From positions 682,001 to 746,000 of the forward strand of contig NZ_JAHXBN010000010.1 in NCBI RefSeq assembly GCF_019924045.1: 64,000 bases of DNA, read 5' to 3'. Under the pieces are notes generated by a model. That model saw only the letters and a program-made list of their open reading frames with translations, searched no databases and was not told where the DNA came from. This DNA comes from Dyadobacter fermentans (GTDB taxonomy: Bacteria; Bacteroidota; Bacteroidia; Cytophagales; Spirosomataceae). This document shows, piece by piece, positions 54,255-63,398 of this stretch. A program made the translations under genes and the position numbers. Numbering within the stretch: position 1 is the stretch's first letter; each line of letters opens with the position of its first letter.

Positions 54255-55700
54255 CTACTCCCAGCCACCCCCAAGCGCCCTGTACAACTCCACTAATGCC
54301 AGAAACTGTTCCTTCTGAACATTCGTCAAGTTCAATTCCTCTTGCAAAACACTGCGCTGCGCGGTAATTACTTCCAGGTAGGATGCATAGCCGGTCAAAA
54401 AGAGGTCTTTGGACGTTGCTACGGCTTGCTGCAGTACTTCTACTTCCTGTTTCTTTAAGTCGCCGATCTGTCGGGTATTTTCCAGCTTTTTGAGGCTGGT
54501 ACTAACCTCGCGGAAGCCGTTTAATACCGATTTGTTGTAGGCGTAAAGTGCTTCCAGGCTTGCCGCTTCGGCGCGTTTCTGGTTCGCTTTTAATGCCTTC
54601 CGGTTCACGAGCGGGGCCGTCAAGCCACCGAGCGCGCTGTATGCGAGCGAACCGGTGGAGAATAGCAGGTTGCTCTTGAAAGCATTGAACCCGAGGAATG
54701 CAGTAATGTTCAACGACGGCAGAAATGCCAGCTGCGCGGCTTGCTGCTCGGAATAGTTAGCAAGCAAGTCGAGCTGTGCCTGCTGAATGTCGGGTCTTCT
54801 GCGCAGCATTTGCACAGGTATGCCCGCGCTAACGGAAGGCGGTATAACCTGTTCCAGCGTGGTGCTTCTTGTTATAGGTTGTGGAAAGCGGCCTGTGAGC
54901 AGGTTCACATTGTTTTCAATTTCAATGATCTTTTGCTGTACTTCAAATTCCAGGCTGCGGGTATTGAGCAGTTGGGCGGTCAGCTGGCGTACACCGAGCT
55001 CGTTGGCGCGGCCTGCTTCCTTCTGGACTTTGATGGTTTCAACCGCCGACTCCTGCAATGCAATGTTTTTCCGGATAATGTCCAGCTCTGTATCGAGCGC
55101 CATCAGTTCATAATAGGACCGTGCGATTTCCGCGATAAGGCCGGTGATTATCGCCTGACGGCCTTTTTCACTTGCCAGGAAACGGGTGTAAGCGGCTTTC
55201 TTCTGGTTTTTTAGTTTGCCCCAGATGTCGATTTCCCACGAGCTGCGTAAGCCGAGGAAGTAATCGGGGAGGAATGGGTCCGGAAGGCGCCTGTCGTTGT
55301 CGAGGTTCTGCGAGAAATTGGTGTCGTAGTTACCCACGCCATCCATGGTGTAATCGCCGAATTTGCGGCCTCCGCCGGATACGTCGCCGGTTACGACGGG
55401 CAGCATGGCCCCATGGGCAGCCATGATGTTGCTCCTCGCCATTTCAATGCGCTGGACGGCCATTTTCAGGTCGAGGTTATTTTGCAATGCAGTGTCGATG
55501 AGCGCGACGAGGTGGCGGTCGTTAAAGAACGTTTTCCATTGCAGTGCCCCGATACCCGTAGAGTCGGCCTGGCCAGTGAATGTTGCCGGGGTTTTGATCT
55601 GTGCGCGTTGCTCCACGGGCTGCGTTAACTTACAGCCTGTTACAGAGATCAGGATGGAGGCGAACAGCAGGCCGGAGGCAAACTTTTTATTTTTTTTCAT
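54255..55700 (-). CDS. RND efflux outer-membrane lipoprotein (TolC/OprM-like)
   Basis: 481 residues from ATG 55700. Lipoprotein signal ends LISVTGC (Cys23). It carries two outer-membrane-efflux repeats with long coiled helices (LDLKMAVQRIEMARSNIMAA, EGRQ..ELG, VLNGFREVSTSLKKLENTRQ). It forms the trimeric outer-membrane channel for the pump encoded just upstream, separated by 69 bp. No selectivity can be read. Confidence 0.92.
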   Translation of the reverse strand: MKKNKKFASGLLFASILISVTGCKLTQPVEQRAQIKTPATFTGQADSTGIGALQWKTFFNDRHLVALIDTALQNNLDLKMAVQRIEMARSNIMAAHGAMLPVVTGDVSGGGRKFGDYTMDGVGNYDTNFSQNLDNDRRLPDPFLPDYFLGLRSSWEIDIWGKLKNQKKAAYTRFLASEKGRQAIITGLIAEIARSYYELMALDTELDIIRKNIALQESAVETIKVQKEAGRANELGVRQLTAQLLNTRSLEFEVQQKIIEIENNVNLLTGRFPQPITRSTTLEQVIPPSVSAGIPVQMLRRRPDIQQAQLDLLANYSEQQAAQLAFLPSLNITAFLGFNAFKSNLLFSTGSLAYSALGGLTAPLVNRKALKANQKRAEAASLEALYAYNKSVLNGFREVSTSLKKLENTRQIGDLKKQEVEVLQQAVATSKDLFLTGYASYLEVITAQRSVLQEELNLTNVQKEQFLALVELYRALGGGWE

Positions 55701-55768
55701 CAATATTAAAATCTGATTTGAAAGGCCGCAGGGAATGCCCTGCGGCCAAAACTGGATTCGAGGGGGGC

Positions 55769-58700
55769 TTAGTGCAGCAATGCTTCCTCTTCCGCAGCCA
55801 CTACCGGAGGAGGAGTCTTTTTCTTTTTGGCCATGCTCGCAAACACGACATACAATCCCGGAATGATGATCACCCCGAAAACCGTACCGATGAGCATACC
55901 TCCGGCTGCCGCCGCACCGATAGACCGGTTACCGATCGCGCCGGCGCCGGAGGCCATGACGAGCGGGATAAGCCCCGCTACGAATGCGAACGAGGTCATC
56001 AGGATCGGGCGCAGGCGTTCGGTGGCACCTTCCAGCACGGCTTCTATGACGGTACGCCCTTCCTTCTGGCGGATAATGGCATATTCCACAATCAGGATCG
56101 CGTTTTTACCCAACAAACCAATGAGCATCACGAGTGAAACCTGGGCGTAGATGTTGTTTTCCAGCCCCATTAATTTCAACGCAAGGAATGAACCGAATAC
56201 ACCGGTAGGGAGCGACAAGATAACCGGCAGGGGCAGCAGGAAGCTTTCATATTGCGCTGCGAGCAGGAGGTATACAAACACGAGACAGATCGCGAAAATG
56301 AATATGGCCTGGTTTCCGGAAAGGATCTCCTCCCGTGTCATACCCGACCAATCGTAGGTAAAACCCTTAGGCAAGCTCGTCGCCGCTACGCGCTCGACAG
56401 CCTTAATCGCGTCGCCACTACTGTAACCCGGCGCCGCATCCCCATTGATCATCGCCGACGTATACATATTATAGCGTGTCAGCAATTCGGGGCCGTATAC
56501 TCTTTCCAGCTTGATGAAAGTAGAGAAAGGCACCATTTCGCCCCGGTTGTTTTTGACATACAATTTCAGAATGTCCTCGGGGTTTTTGCGGAAGCTCGCA
56601 TCGGCCTGCACCATCACCTTGTACATCTGTCCGAAACGGATGAAGTTGGAGGCATAGTAGCTACCAATCATGGTTTGGAGCGTACCCATCGCAGCATCAA
56701 CTGAAACGCCTTTTTTGGCGGCAATGTCGGAATCGACGTGGATCATATATTGCGGGAAGCTCGCGTCGAAGCTGCTGAATGCGGCAGCGATTTCCGGCGT
56801 AGCAGCGAGGTCCTTTACAAATTTGTTGGTGATCTCGGCCGTTTTCTGCAAGTCCTCATTGCCCGAGCGGTCCTGGACCCTCAGCTCGAAACCACTGGAA
56901 TTACCAAAGCCAGGCACGGTAGGAGGCGGGAAAAACTGGATTTCAGCATCCGTAATGTGCTTCGTTTTAGCCTCCATTTCCTTGATCACATCCTGAACTG
57001 AGGCTGTCCGCTGATCCCAGGGTTTCAAATTAATCATAGCCATCCCGTAAGACGAACCAGCCGATTCGGTAAGCAAGCTGTAACCCGACAGTGAAGAAAC
57101 GGATTCAACGGGTTCGAGGCTTTTGGCTACCTTTTGAATTTCGTCCAAAACTACTTCTGTACGTTCCACAGTTGCGCCTACCGGCGTTGTCACGTTCACA
57201 TTGATCACGCCCTGGTCTTCCGTCGGGATAAAGCCGCTTGGGAGAATGCTGTTAATGCCAAAAGTGGCGACGCAGAAACCGAGCAACAATGCGATGGTGA
57301 TCATCCGGCGGCTTACGATGGACGAAAGCAACTTTCGGTAGCCGCTTTGCAAGCCATCGTAGCCTTTGTTAAATCCGTCAAAAAATCTTGTAAGCGCGTT
57401 CTTCTTCACCGGTTGTCCATGCGTATTCTTCAACATGAGTGCGCATAATGCAGGTGTGAGCGTAAGTGCATTGATACCCGAAATGACAATGGATATCGCG
57501 AGGGTAATAGAGAACTGCCGGTAGAAAATACCAACCGGACCGGACATGAATGCTACCGGAACGAATACCGCCGACATGACCAGCGTGATCGCGATGATCG
57601 CGCCGCTCATTTCCTTCATCGATTCGATGGTCGCTTCCTTAGCATCCAAATGCTTTTCGGCCATCTTGGCATGCACCGCCTCGACGACCACAATGGCATT
57701 ATCGACTACAATACCGATCGCCAGTACCAGCGCGAAAAGCGTGAGCAGGTTAATGGAGAACCCGAACATCTGCATGAACGCAAACGTACCCACGAGCGCC
57801 ACCGGCACCGCCAGGGCCGGTATAAGCGTGGAGCGGAAATCCTGCAAAAACAAGTATACGATCAGGATTACCAATATAAATGCTTCAATGAGCGTGCGTA
57901 TTACCTCATGAATGGACGCATCGAGGAAGCGGGAAACGTCGTAGGACACGAAATAGTCCATTCCGGGAGGGAATGTGGTCTTTTTCAGCTCGGCCACTTT
58001 ATCCTTGATATTCTGAATAACCTCCTGGGCATTGGAACCCGGGCGCTGCTTGATCATGATTGAAGCCGAAGGTCTTCCATTCGATTTGGAAGCCATATCA
58101 TATTCCAGCGTACCAAACTCGATCGTGGCTACATCTTTCAGTTTCAGAATGGAGCCATCGGGGTTCGAGCGGAGGACGATGTTTTCGTATTGTTTCGGTT
58201 CGAAGAGCTTACCCGTGTATTTCAATACATATTGCAACACATTCTTTTCACGGCCGGAACTCACGCCGGTTTTACCGGGTGCGGCTACCACGTTCTGGTC
58301 GCGGATGGCCTGGATCACCTCGTCGGCAGATACATTATAGCTGTTCATGCGGTCGGGTTGCAGCCATACGCGCATGGAGTAGTCTTTGCTACCCATAATC
58401 TGCGCGCGGCCCACGCCATCGATCCTTTTCAGCTCTTTGAGGATATTGATATCGGCGAAGTTGTATACAAAATCCTCGCCAACGGTCGTATCGGAGCTCA
58501 TGATGTCAAGGTACATGAGCATACTGTTGACCTCTTTCTCGGTCTTTACACCGGCCTTGATAACTTCTTCCGGAAGCTCGTCGATTACGGTCTGAACGCG
58601 GTTCTGTACGTTTACCGCCGCGAGGTCGGGGTCGACGCCTACGTTGAAGGAAATATTGATCGTCGTTACGCCGTCGTTTCCGGAGACGCTCGTCATATAG

Positions 58701-58927
58701 GTCATGCCGGGAACGCCGTTGATGGCTTTTTCAAGCGGAACGGCTACGGCGTCGACGCCGGTTTGTGCGTTCGCCCCCGTATAGGTGGCCGTTACGACTA
58801 CCGACGGCGGAACGATGTCAGGAAACTGGGAAACAGGCAATTGTACCACTGCCAGAATACCCAGCAGGGTAATAAATATGGAGATGACCAGCGACAGGAC
58901 TGGTCGCTCGATGAATTTTTGAAACAT
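55769..58927 (-). CDS. RND efflux pump inner-membrane transporter (HAE1, AcrB-like)
   Basis: 1052 residues, normal length for hydrophobe/amphiphile RND pumps. It has 12 helices with two large periplasmic loops. The proton-relay acidic residues lie in ALVLAIGIVVDNAIVVVEAV (helix 4). Other signatures include QLPVSQFPDIVPPSVVV, VMLIGLLGKNAILIVEYAI and the C-terminal AAAGGMLIGTVFGV. It expels drugs, detergents or solvents using the proton gradient. The operon order is adaptor, pump, outer-membrane channel. Confidence 0.95.
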   Translation of the reverse strand: MFQKFIERPVLSLVISIFITLLGILAVVQLPVSQFPDIVPPSVVVTATYTGANAQTGVDAVAVPLEKAINGVPGMTYMTSVSGNDGVTTINISFNVGVDPDLAAVNVQNRVQTVIDELPEEVIKAGVKTEKEVNSMLMYLDIMSSDTTVGEDFVYNFADINILKELKRIDGVGRAQIMGSKDYSMRVWLQPDRMNSYNVSADEVIQAIRDQNVVAAPGKTGVSSGREKNVLQYVLKYTGKLFEPKQYENIVLRSNPDGSILKLKDVATIEFGTLEYDMASKSNGRPSASIMIKQRPGSNAQEVIQNIKDKVAELKKTTFPPGMDYFVSYDVSRFLDASIHEVIRTLIEAFILVILIVYLFLQDFRSTLIPALAVPVALVGTFAFMQMFGFSINLLTLFALVLAIGIVVDNAIVVVEAVHAKMAEKHLDAKEATIESMKEMSGAIIAITLVMSAVFVPVAFMSGPVGIFYRQFSITLAISIVISGINALTLTPALCALMLKNTHGQPVKKNALTRFFDGFNKGYDGLQSGYRKLLSSIVSRRMITIALLLGFCVATFGINSILPSGFIPTEDQGVINVNVTTPVGATVERTEVVLDEIQKVAKSLEPVESVSSLSGYSLLTESAGSSYGMAMINLKPWDQRTASVQDVIKEMEAKTKHITDAEIQFFPPPTVPGFGNSSGFELRVQDRSGNEDLQKTAEITNKFVKDLAATPEIAAAFSSFDASFPQYMIHVDSDIAAKKGVSVDAAMGTLQTMIGSYYASNFIRFGQMYKVMVQADASFRKNPEDILKLYVKNNRGEMVPFSTFIKLERVYGPELLTRYNMYTSAMINGDAAPGYSSGDAIKAVERVAATSLPKGFTYDWSGMTREEILSGNQAIFIFAICLVFVYLLLAAQYESFLLPLPVILSLPTGVFGSFLALKLMGLENNIYAQVSLVMLIGLLGKNAILIVEYAIIRQKEGRTVIEAVLEGATERLRPILMTSFAFVAGLIPLVMASGAGAIGNRSIGAAAAGGMLIGTVFGVIIIPGLYVVFASMAKKKKTPPPVVAAEEEALLH

Positions 58928-58956
58928 GATCTACAATTCAGGTGAAAGAAGGAATG

Positions 58957-60105
58957 CTACCGCGCGGTAAGCTCGATTTTTTGGGTCGATACCGTATCCG
59001 ATGAGACGGTTTTCGGGTTGATCGTCGCGCCGTCACGGAGGGATTGAAGCCCTTCGCAAACAATTGTTTCGCCTGATTCGAGACCTGATTTTACAACATA
59101 AAAAGTGGATAGCCGGGATTGCGGCACAAAGCTGCGTGTCTTAACCTTGTTGTCCTTTCCAAGCACATACACAAAGTTTTTGTCCTGAATTTCAAACGCA
59201 GCCTGCTGCGGGATCAGGATTGCATTCTCCACGGTGTTGGTCAGGCGTACGGTGCCGGTGGAGCCGTGTTTGAGCAGCTTTTCCGGGTTCGAAAACCGTG
59301 CACGGAATGCAATGGAGCCGGTGCCTTCGTCGAATGCACCTTCCATGGTTTCGATCACACCTTTGTGTTTGAAAAACGAGCCGTCGGCTAGTTCCAGTTC
59401 TACAACCGCCTGTTTGGTAGCGGCTTTGTCGCGGGCCTTTACGTATTCGAGATACTCGTTTTCGGATACATTGAAATAGGCGTAAACTGTTTTGGTATCG
59501 GAAAGTGTGGTGAGCAATGTACCTTCGTCGATGAGGCTGCCCATTTTGGTCGGCAGGCGATCGATCACGCCGTCGAATGGCGCTTTGATCACGGTGTGCG
59601 CGAGCTGAATGGCTGCATTCGATTTTTCCGATTTTGCTTCTTCGATTTTCGCATTAGCGGCAGCCAGTTTCGCCTGTGCTACTTCGAGCTCGCTTTTGGC
59701 AACCACATTCTTGTCAACGAGCAGTTTTACGCGCTTCACTTCCAGTTCGGCACCTTTCGCGTCGGCAATCGCACTTTGCAGGTTAGCCTTCGCTTTGGCG
59801 AGCTGAGCTTCATACTCTTCATTATTAATGCGGAACAAGGTCTGTCCTTTTCTGACTTCCTTGCCTTCGTCCACATATACTTCTTCGAGATAACCCTTCA
59901 CACGGGCATATATTTCGACGTTCCGCAAGGCGTGAATATTGCCTACATATTCGCGATGCAGTTCGGTTTTCTGGGGCCTGAGTTCCGTTACGGGGATAGT
60001 CGGAACACTGTCCTTAGTCTCCGTCAGCGTTTCACTTTTCGAAGCGCAGCCGTAAGCGAAAATGCTGACGAGCAAAAGGAGCGGCCATTTTAAGTCTTTC
60101 ATCAT
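58957..60105 (-). CDS. RND efflux periplasmic adaptor (membrane fusion lipoprotein)
   Basis: 382 residues from ATG 60105 (MMKDLKWPLLLLVSIFAYGC, Cys20); the longer frame upstream is not signal-like. It has the HlyD-type biotinyl-lipoyl and hairpin domains (VEIYARVKGYLEEVYVDEGK, YEAQLAKAKANLQSAIADAK, AHTVIKAPFDGVID) and a C-terminal membrane-proximal domain (VYVLGKDNKVKTRSFV, YVVKSGLESGETIVCEGLQS). It connects the pump to the outer-membrane channel. First gene of the three-gene efflux operon. Confidence 0.93.
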   Translation of the reverse strand: MMKDLKWPLLLLVSIFAYGCASKSETLTETKDSVPTIPVTELRPQKTELHREYVGNIHALRNVEIYARVKGYLEEVYVDEGKEVRKGQTLFRINNEEYEAQLAKAKANLQSAIADAKGAELEVKRVKLLVDKNVVAKSELEVAQAKLAAANAKIEEAKSEKSNAAIQLAHTVIKAPFDGVIDRLPTKMGSLIDEGTLLTTLSDTKTVYAYFNVSENEYLEYVKARDKAATKQAVVELELADGSFFKHKGVIETMEGAFDEGTGSIAFRARFSNPEKLLKHGSTGTVRLTNTVENAILIPQQAAFEIQDKNFVYVLGKDNKVKTRSFVPQSRLSTFYVVKSGLESGETIVCEGLQSLRDGATINPKTVSSDTVSTQKIELTAR

Positions 60106-60292
60106 GATGCGTTTGTATAAATTGGTTGGCGGTAATGCAAGGGAATAGGAATAGCCCTTTGGCCGCGCGGGAAGGCCGTGCAGCAAAAGGAATAGCATGA
60201 ATGTCGGGAGCGGCTCGTGTATGCGCGTACAGGCATAGCGAGACGGTCCGTCAGCTACGAAAATTTTGGATTAAAGAACGCTTGCGGCGAGT

Positions 60293-60712
60293 TCAAAAAG
60301 GGCAAAGGCGATGGAGAAAGCTGTAATAGTCGGGCAGCTTGATGTCTCCATTGCTAACGAAAAGCAGTTGAACGGATTCCCGGATAAGCTTGGGAACCCT
60401 GGTGATTTCGTACTGGAGCGCTGCTTGCGAAACCAGTGTGAGAAAGCGGTAGGTGGAATGCCGGTGGCGTAAAAGATCGGAAAGGGATTCCCTCCATTCC
60501 GTTTCGTCCGCTCTTACGATCGTTTCGTTTTTACAGATCGTATCATCGATTAACACAATATGTCCGGTACCTTGTTTCTCCTCGATTTCGTAGGGAGAAA
60601 AGGCCTCTGTTCCGATATCAATCTTGCACGCAACAGCCCTCTGTTGCCCCAGGAGCAACGAAACGGCGAATTGAGCGAGCCAGAAAAACAATACAAAAGT
60701 TCTTTTTGTCAT
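60293..60712 (-). CDS. Exported small protein, unknown
   Basis: 139 residues. A signal peptide (MTKRTFVLFFWLAQFAVSLL) is followed by GQQRAVACKIDIGTEAF and a mostly soluble, Leu-rich body (LLRHRHSTYRFLTLVSQAAL), ending in CPF. I do not recognise the family. It is preceded by a clear promoter and lies 188 bp upstream of the efflux adaptor gene on the same strand, so it may be a regulator-less neighbour or part of that unit. Two Cys (29 and 61) and a third near the C-terminus could form a disulfide. Confidence 0.65.
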   Translation of the reverse strand: MTKRTFVLFFWLAQFAVSLLLGQQRAVACKIDIGTEAFSPYEIEEKQGTGHIVLIDDTICKNETIVRADETEWRESLSDLLRHRHSTYRFLTLVSQAALQYEITRVPKLIRESVQLLFVSNGDIKLPDYYSFLHRLCPF

Positions 60713-61074
60713 GATGCTGATGGGGATCAGGTCATTAAAAAATTCATACTTTTATAATGAATTCAAGAATGATTGGAACTATTGGAACGGAATTGTGATA
60801 CTAAATGGGCAATACTTCAAATATAACGTTTCAAATGTAGATTGCAAATTTTCGGGATTGTTAATGAACGTTAACAAAAAATATTTGGCTGGTAATGAAT
60901 GCAAATATGCCCTTTTATGTACTCACAAAGGGGATTGAATATTCGGTTTCAAACTTGTGTTTTTCCGCTCAAACAGAGAACTTGACCTCATGAAAACCGA
61001 CGCTTGAAAATAATGTAACTTTTCTGAGTAAAAGTGTATATTAACAGGCCGATCCGATTTTCGCGAAACGCTCA
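60713..61074. other. AT-rich divergent intergenic region
   Basis: 362 bp between divergent genes, AT-rich relative to its surroundings. It holds the promoter for the small exported protein (60818-60848) and a second minus-strand box, TACATTTG (60832-60839). No good promoter for the plus-strand GNAT gene is visible; a TAACTTTT at 61016-61023 is only a partial match. A 75-codon plus-strand frame here has no family signal and I do not count it. Confidence 0.55.
60818..60848 (-). promoter_or_regulatory. Bacteroidota promoter TTTG-N19-TATATTTG
   Basis: On the minus strand TTTG (60845-60848), 19 bp, TATATTTG (60818-60825). Both elements and the spacing match the Bacteroidota consensus, about 105 bp upstream of the small exported protein. 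The best promoter in the window. Confidence 0.65.
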
Positions 61075-62130
61075 ATGCCGCTTACAATGGTCGTTACACC
61101 TATTTATACAGAGCATTTTGTACTGACTAAAATGACGGCCGGAGACGGTGACAAGTATTTCAGGCTGAGCAACAATGCCAATGTGATGAAATATGTCACC
61201 GGCTATTCGCTTACCCGCGAGGAATCGGACGACATGCTCAAAAGTTTCCTGGAAGAGTACGGCATGGACACGTACCTGGGCAGGTATCTGATCGAGGACA
61301 GGTTTTCAGGGGAGCTGGTGGGGGCAGCCAAGCTGGACAAAGTAGGCTCGGCGATCGAGATCGGGTACCGGGTCATGGAGGAGTACTGGGGGAAGGGTGT
61401 AGCAACAGAAATCGCGAAAGGATTGATCCGCTTCTCGAAAAATGTACTGAAAGCCCCGGATGTGATTGCATTTGTGAATGTCAACAACACCGCGTCTATC
61501 CGCGTATTGGAAAAAGCCGGAATGATGAATACCGAGTTGATTGAAGACCTTGATGAAGTCAAGTACAGGTTTAATTATTCACCAAAAAGTACCCCCCTTA
61601 TGAAAAAAGTGCTCTACATTATCCTTGGACTCATTGCGCTCGTCCTGATTGCTGCTTTCATCATGCCGAAAGACTATGCCGTCGAGCGTGAGATTGTTGT
61701 GAACAAACCCAAAGCGGAGGTTTTTGAATACCTGAAATCCCTTAAAAAACAGAACGACTGGAGCGCATGGGGACGCAAAGACCCGAAGATGGTCAAAACC
61801 TTTTCCGGCACGGATGGAACTGTCGGCTTCGTGTCGATGTGGGACGGTAACGACGAGGTAGGGAAAGGTGAACAGGAAATCACTAAAATTGACGAAGGAA
61901 ATCGCATCGATACCCAGTTGCGCTTCCTGAAACCGTTTGAGAGTACCAGCGATGCATATATGATCACGGAGGGAATCGACTCCACGTCCACTCGTGTCCG
62001 TTGGGGTTTTACCGGTAAAATGCCCATTCCGATGAATGTCATGCTTCCTTTTTTAAATATGGATGAATCTGTCGGAAAGGATTTTCAGGAAGGCTTAACC
62101 AATCTGAAAGGAATACTGGAAAAACAATGA
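61075..62130 (+). CDS. GNAT acetyltransferase fused to a membrane-anchored SRPBCC domain
   Basis: 351 residues. Residues 1-170 form a RimJ/RimL-type GNAT domain (MPLTMVVTPIYTEHFVLTKM, VGAAKLDKVGSAIEIGYRV, YWGKGVATEIAKGLIRF, NTASIRVLEKAGM). Met176 then begins what looks like a second protein: one membrane helix (178-196) and an SRPBCC lipid/ligand-binding domain (DYAVEREIVVNKPKAEVFEY, FVSMWDGNDEVGKGEQEITK, TRVRWGFTGKMPIPMNVML). The joint lies in ACCCCCCTTATGA: with five Cs instead of six, GNAT would stop at TGA overlapping the ATG of the second part. A separate-gene ancestor is therefore likely. The stop overlaps the next gene by 4 bp. Confidence 0.8.
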   Translation: MPLTMVVTPIYTEHFVLTKMTAGDGDKYFRLSNNANVMKYVTGYSLTREESDDMLKSFLEEYGMDTYLGRYLIEDRFSGELVGAAKLDKVGSAIEIGYRVMEEYWGKGVATEIAKGLIRFSKNVLKAPDVIAFVNVNNTASIRVLEKAGMMNTELIEDLDEVKYRFNYSPKSTPLMKKVLYIILGLIALVLIAAFIMPKDYAVEREIVVNKPKAEVFEYLKSLKKQNDWSAWGRKDPKMVKTFSGTDGTVGFVSMWDGNDEVGKGEQEITKIDEGNRIDTQLRFLKPFESTSDAYMITEGIDSTSTRVRWGFTGKMPIPMNVMLPFLNMDESVGKDFQEGLTNLKGILEKQ

Positions 62131-62744
62131 GCCATACCGACCCACGCATCGACGCTTACATAGTCAAATCTGCCAGCTTCGCGATTCCTATACTCGAATA
62201 TCTGCGCGCGCTCGTACACGAGACGTGCCCGGAGGCGAAGGAAACGATGAAATGGAGTTTTCCGCATTTCGAATACAAGGGAAGTATCCTGTGCAGTATG
62301 GCTTCTTTCAAACAGCACTGTGCATTCGGTTTCTGGCTGGAATCCCGCCTGAGCGATCCGAACAATCTGCTCGCAGTGAATGGCGAGCGAGTAGGAATGG
62401 GAAGTCTGGGTAAGATTGGAAGTATCCAGGACCTTCCCTCGGAGGAACATCTGCGCGGTTTTATCCTCGAAGCCATGCACCTGATCGATAGCGGCGTGAA
62501 ATTGAAAAAGGATAACAAACCGCAGGAAACGAAGGAGCTGGTTATTCCGGCCTATGTGACCGAAGCCCTGGCCGGCAATGCAGCTGCCCGGAAGGTTTTT
62601 GAGGAATTCAGCTATTCCAATAAAAAGGAATATGTCGAATGGTTCGAAGACGCCAAAACCGAAGCGACGCGTGAAAAACGCATTGCACAGGCGCTGGAAT
62701 GGCTGGCGGAAGGGAAGGTGCGAAACTGGAAATACGTCAGATAG
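62127..62744 (+). CDS. YdeI/OmpD-associated DUF1801-type protein
   Basis: 205 residues. The N-terminal half is a DUF1801 domain (VHETCPEAKETMKWSFPHFE, MASFKQHCAFGFW), and the C-terminal half is the YdeI/bacteriocin-protection element (VTEALAGNAAARKVFEEFSY, KKEYVEWFEDAKTEATREKR, IAQALEWLAEG). Cytoplasmic, function not known. It overlaps the upstream gene by ATGA, so it is probably translationally coupled. A perfect bidirectional terminator overlaps its stop. Confidence 0.88.
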   Translation: MSHTDPRIDAYIVKSASFAIPILEYLRALVHETCPEAKETMKWSFPHFEYKGSILCSMASFKQHCAFGFWLESRLSDPNNLLAVNGERVGMGSLGKIGSIQDLPSEEHLRGFILEAMHLIDSGVKLKKDNKPQETKELVIPAYVTEALAGNAAARKVFEEFSYSNKKEYVEWFEDAKTEATREKRIAQALEWLAEGKVRNWKYVR

Positions 62745-62777
62745 CCAAAAATCCCGGAGAGATCCGGGATTTTTGGC
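62744..62777. terminator. Bidirectional terminator
   Basis: GCCAAAAATCCCGG (62744-62757) pairs perfectly with CCGGGATTTTTGGC (62764-62777), 6-base loop. It includes the last base of the DUF1801 stop and also serves the convergent HmuY gene. Confidence 0.92.
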
Positions 62778-62797
62778 ATTTCGGGGAATGGTACCGG

Positions 62798-63379
62798 TTA
62801 AAACTTCCCGTCCTCTCCCGCGATCGCGTATCTGAAAGTGTAGAAGCTCGATTCTTCCGTAGGTACATCTTCCGGCGCACCTTTGTAGTAACTGATGATC
62901 TCTACCTTGGCGATTTTGCCATTGGCAGTTTTGACCAGTAATGTTCTGCCCGGGATCGGCAGGATCGCGTGGACGCTCATATCGTATTTATACCAGCTGT
63001 TGCCGCTTCCGCCCGGAATGGCGAAACCCGCATCACCATCGGTTTTGTAGCCGTCGCCGGGCGCCTCGCTTACCTGGTCAAACGGTTTTGCCAGAACGAT
63101 TGCGCCGCCCTCTCCCGGGCCGCTGGTGCCGCTGTTCGTGGCAATGGTGGTTTTGCTGAATGCGATGTCCCAGTTCTTCGTCTTGGCGTCGGTGGCTGGC
63201 ACTTCTTTGCCGGTAGCCAGGCTGAAATAAATGTAAGACTTGGTATTCGCGTTCAAATCTTTGATCACGGTGATTTCCGGCTTCGCTGGTGCGGTCCACG
63301 GCGTTTTACTAACCGCGACCGTCATTTCCGGTGTTGCCGCCAGCGTACAGGCCGCAAGGATAATGGATTTCAATAGCAT
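62798..63379 (-). CDS. HmuY-family heme-binding-like protein
   Basis: 193 residues. A signal peptide (MLLKSIILAACTLAATPEM) is followed by the HmuY fold: VIKDLNANTKSYIYFSLATG, TKNWDIAFSKTTIATNSGTS, GAIVLAKPFDQV, and C-terminal KTANGKIAKVEIISYYKGAP. HmuY binds heme at the cell surface in Porphyromonas. The heme-ligand residues of that protein are not obviously conserved here, so ligand is uncertain. It follows a second HmuY-like gene by 19 bp; these usually sit near a TonB receptor, which would lie outside the window. Confidence 0.82.
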   Translation of the reverse strand: MLLKSIILAACTLAATPEMTVAVSKTPWTAPAKPEITVIKDLNANTKSYIYFSLATGKEVPATDAKTKNWDIAFSKTTIATNSGTSGPGEGGAIVLAKPFDQVSEAPGDGYKTDGDAGFAIPGGSGNSWYKYDMSVHAILPIPGRTLLVKTANGKIAKVEIISYYKGAPEDVPTEESSFYTFRYAIAGEDGKF

Positions 63380-63398
63380 AATTCAAGAGTTTTAAACC

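Noticed and set aside
60711..60938. A 75-codon plus-strand frame in the AT-rich gap
   Set aside because: It runs through the minus-strand promoter, has an aromatic/Asn-rich composition expected from AT-rich DNA, and no family resemblance.
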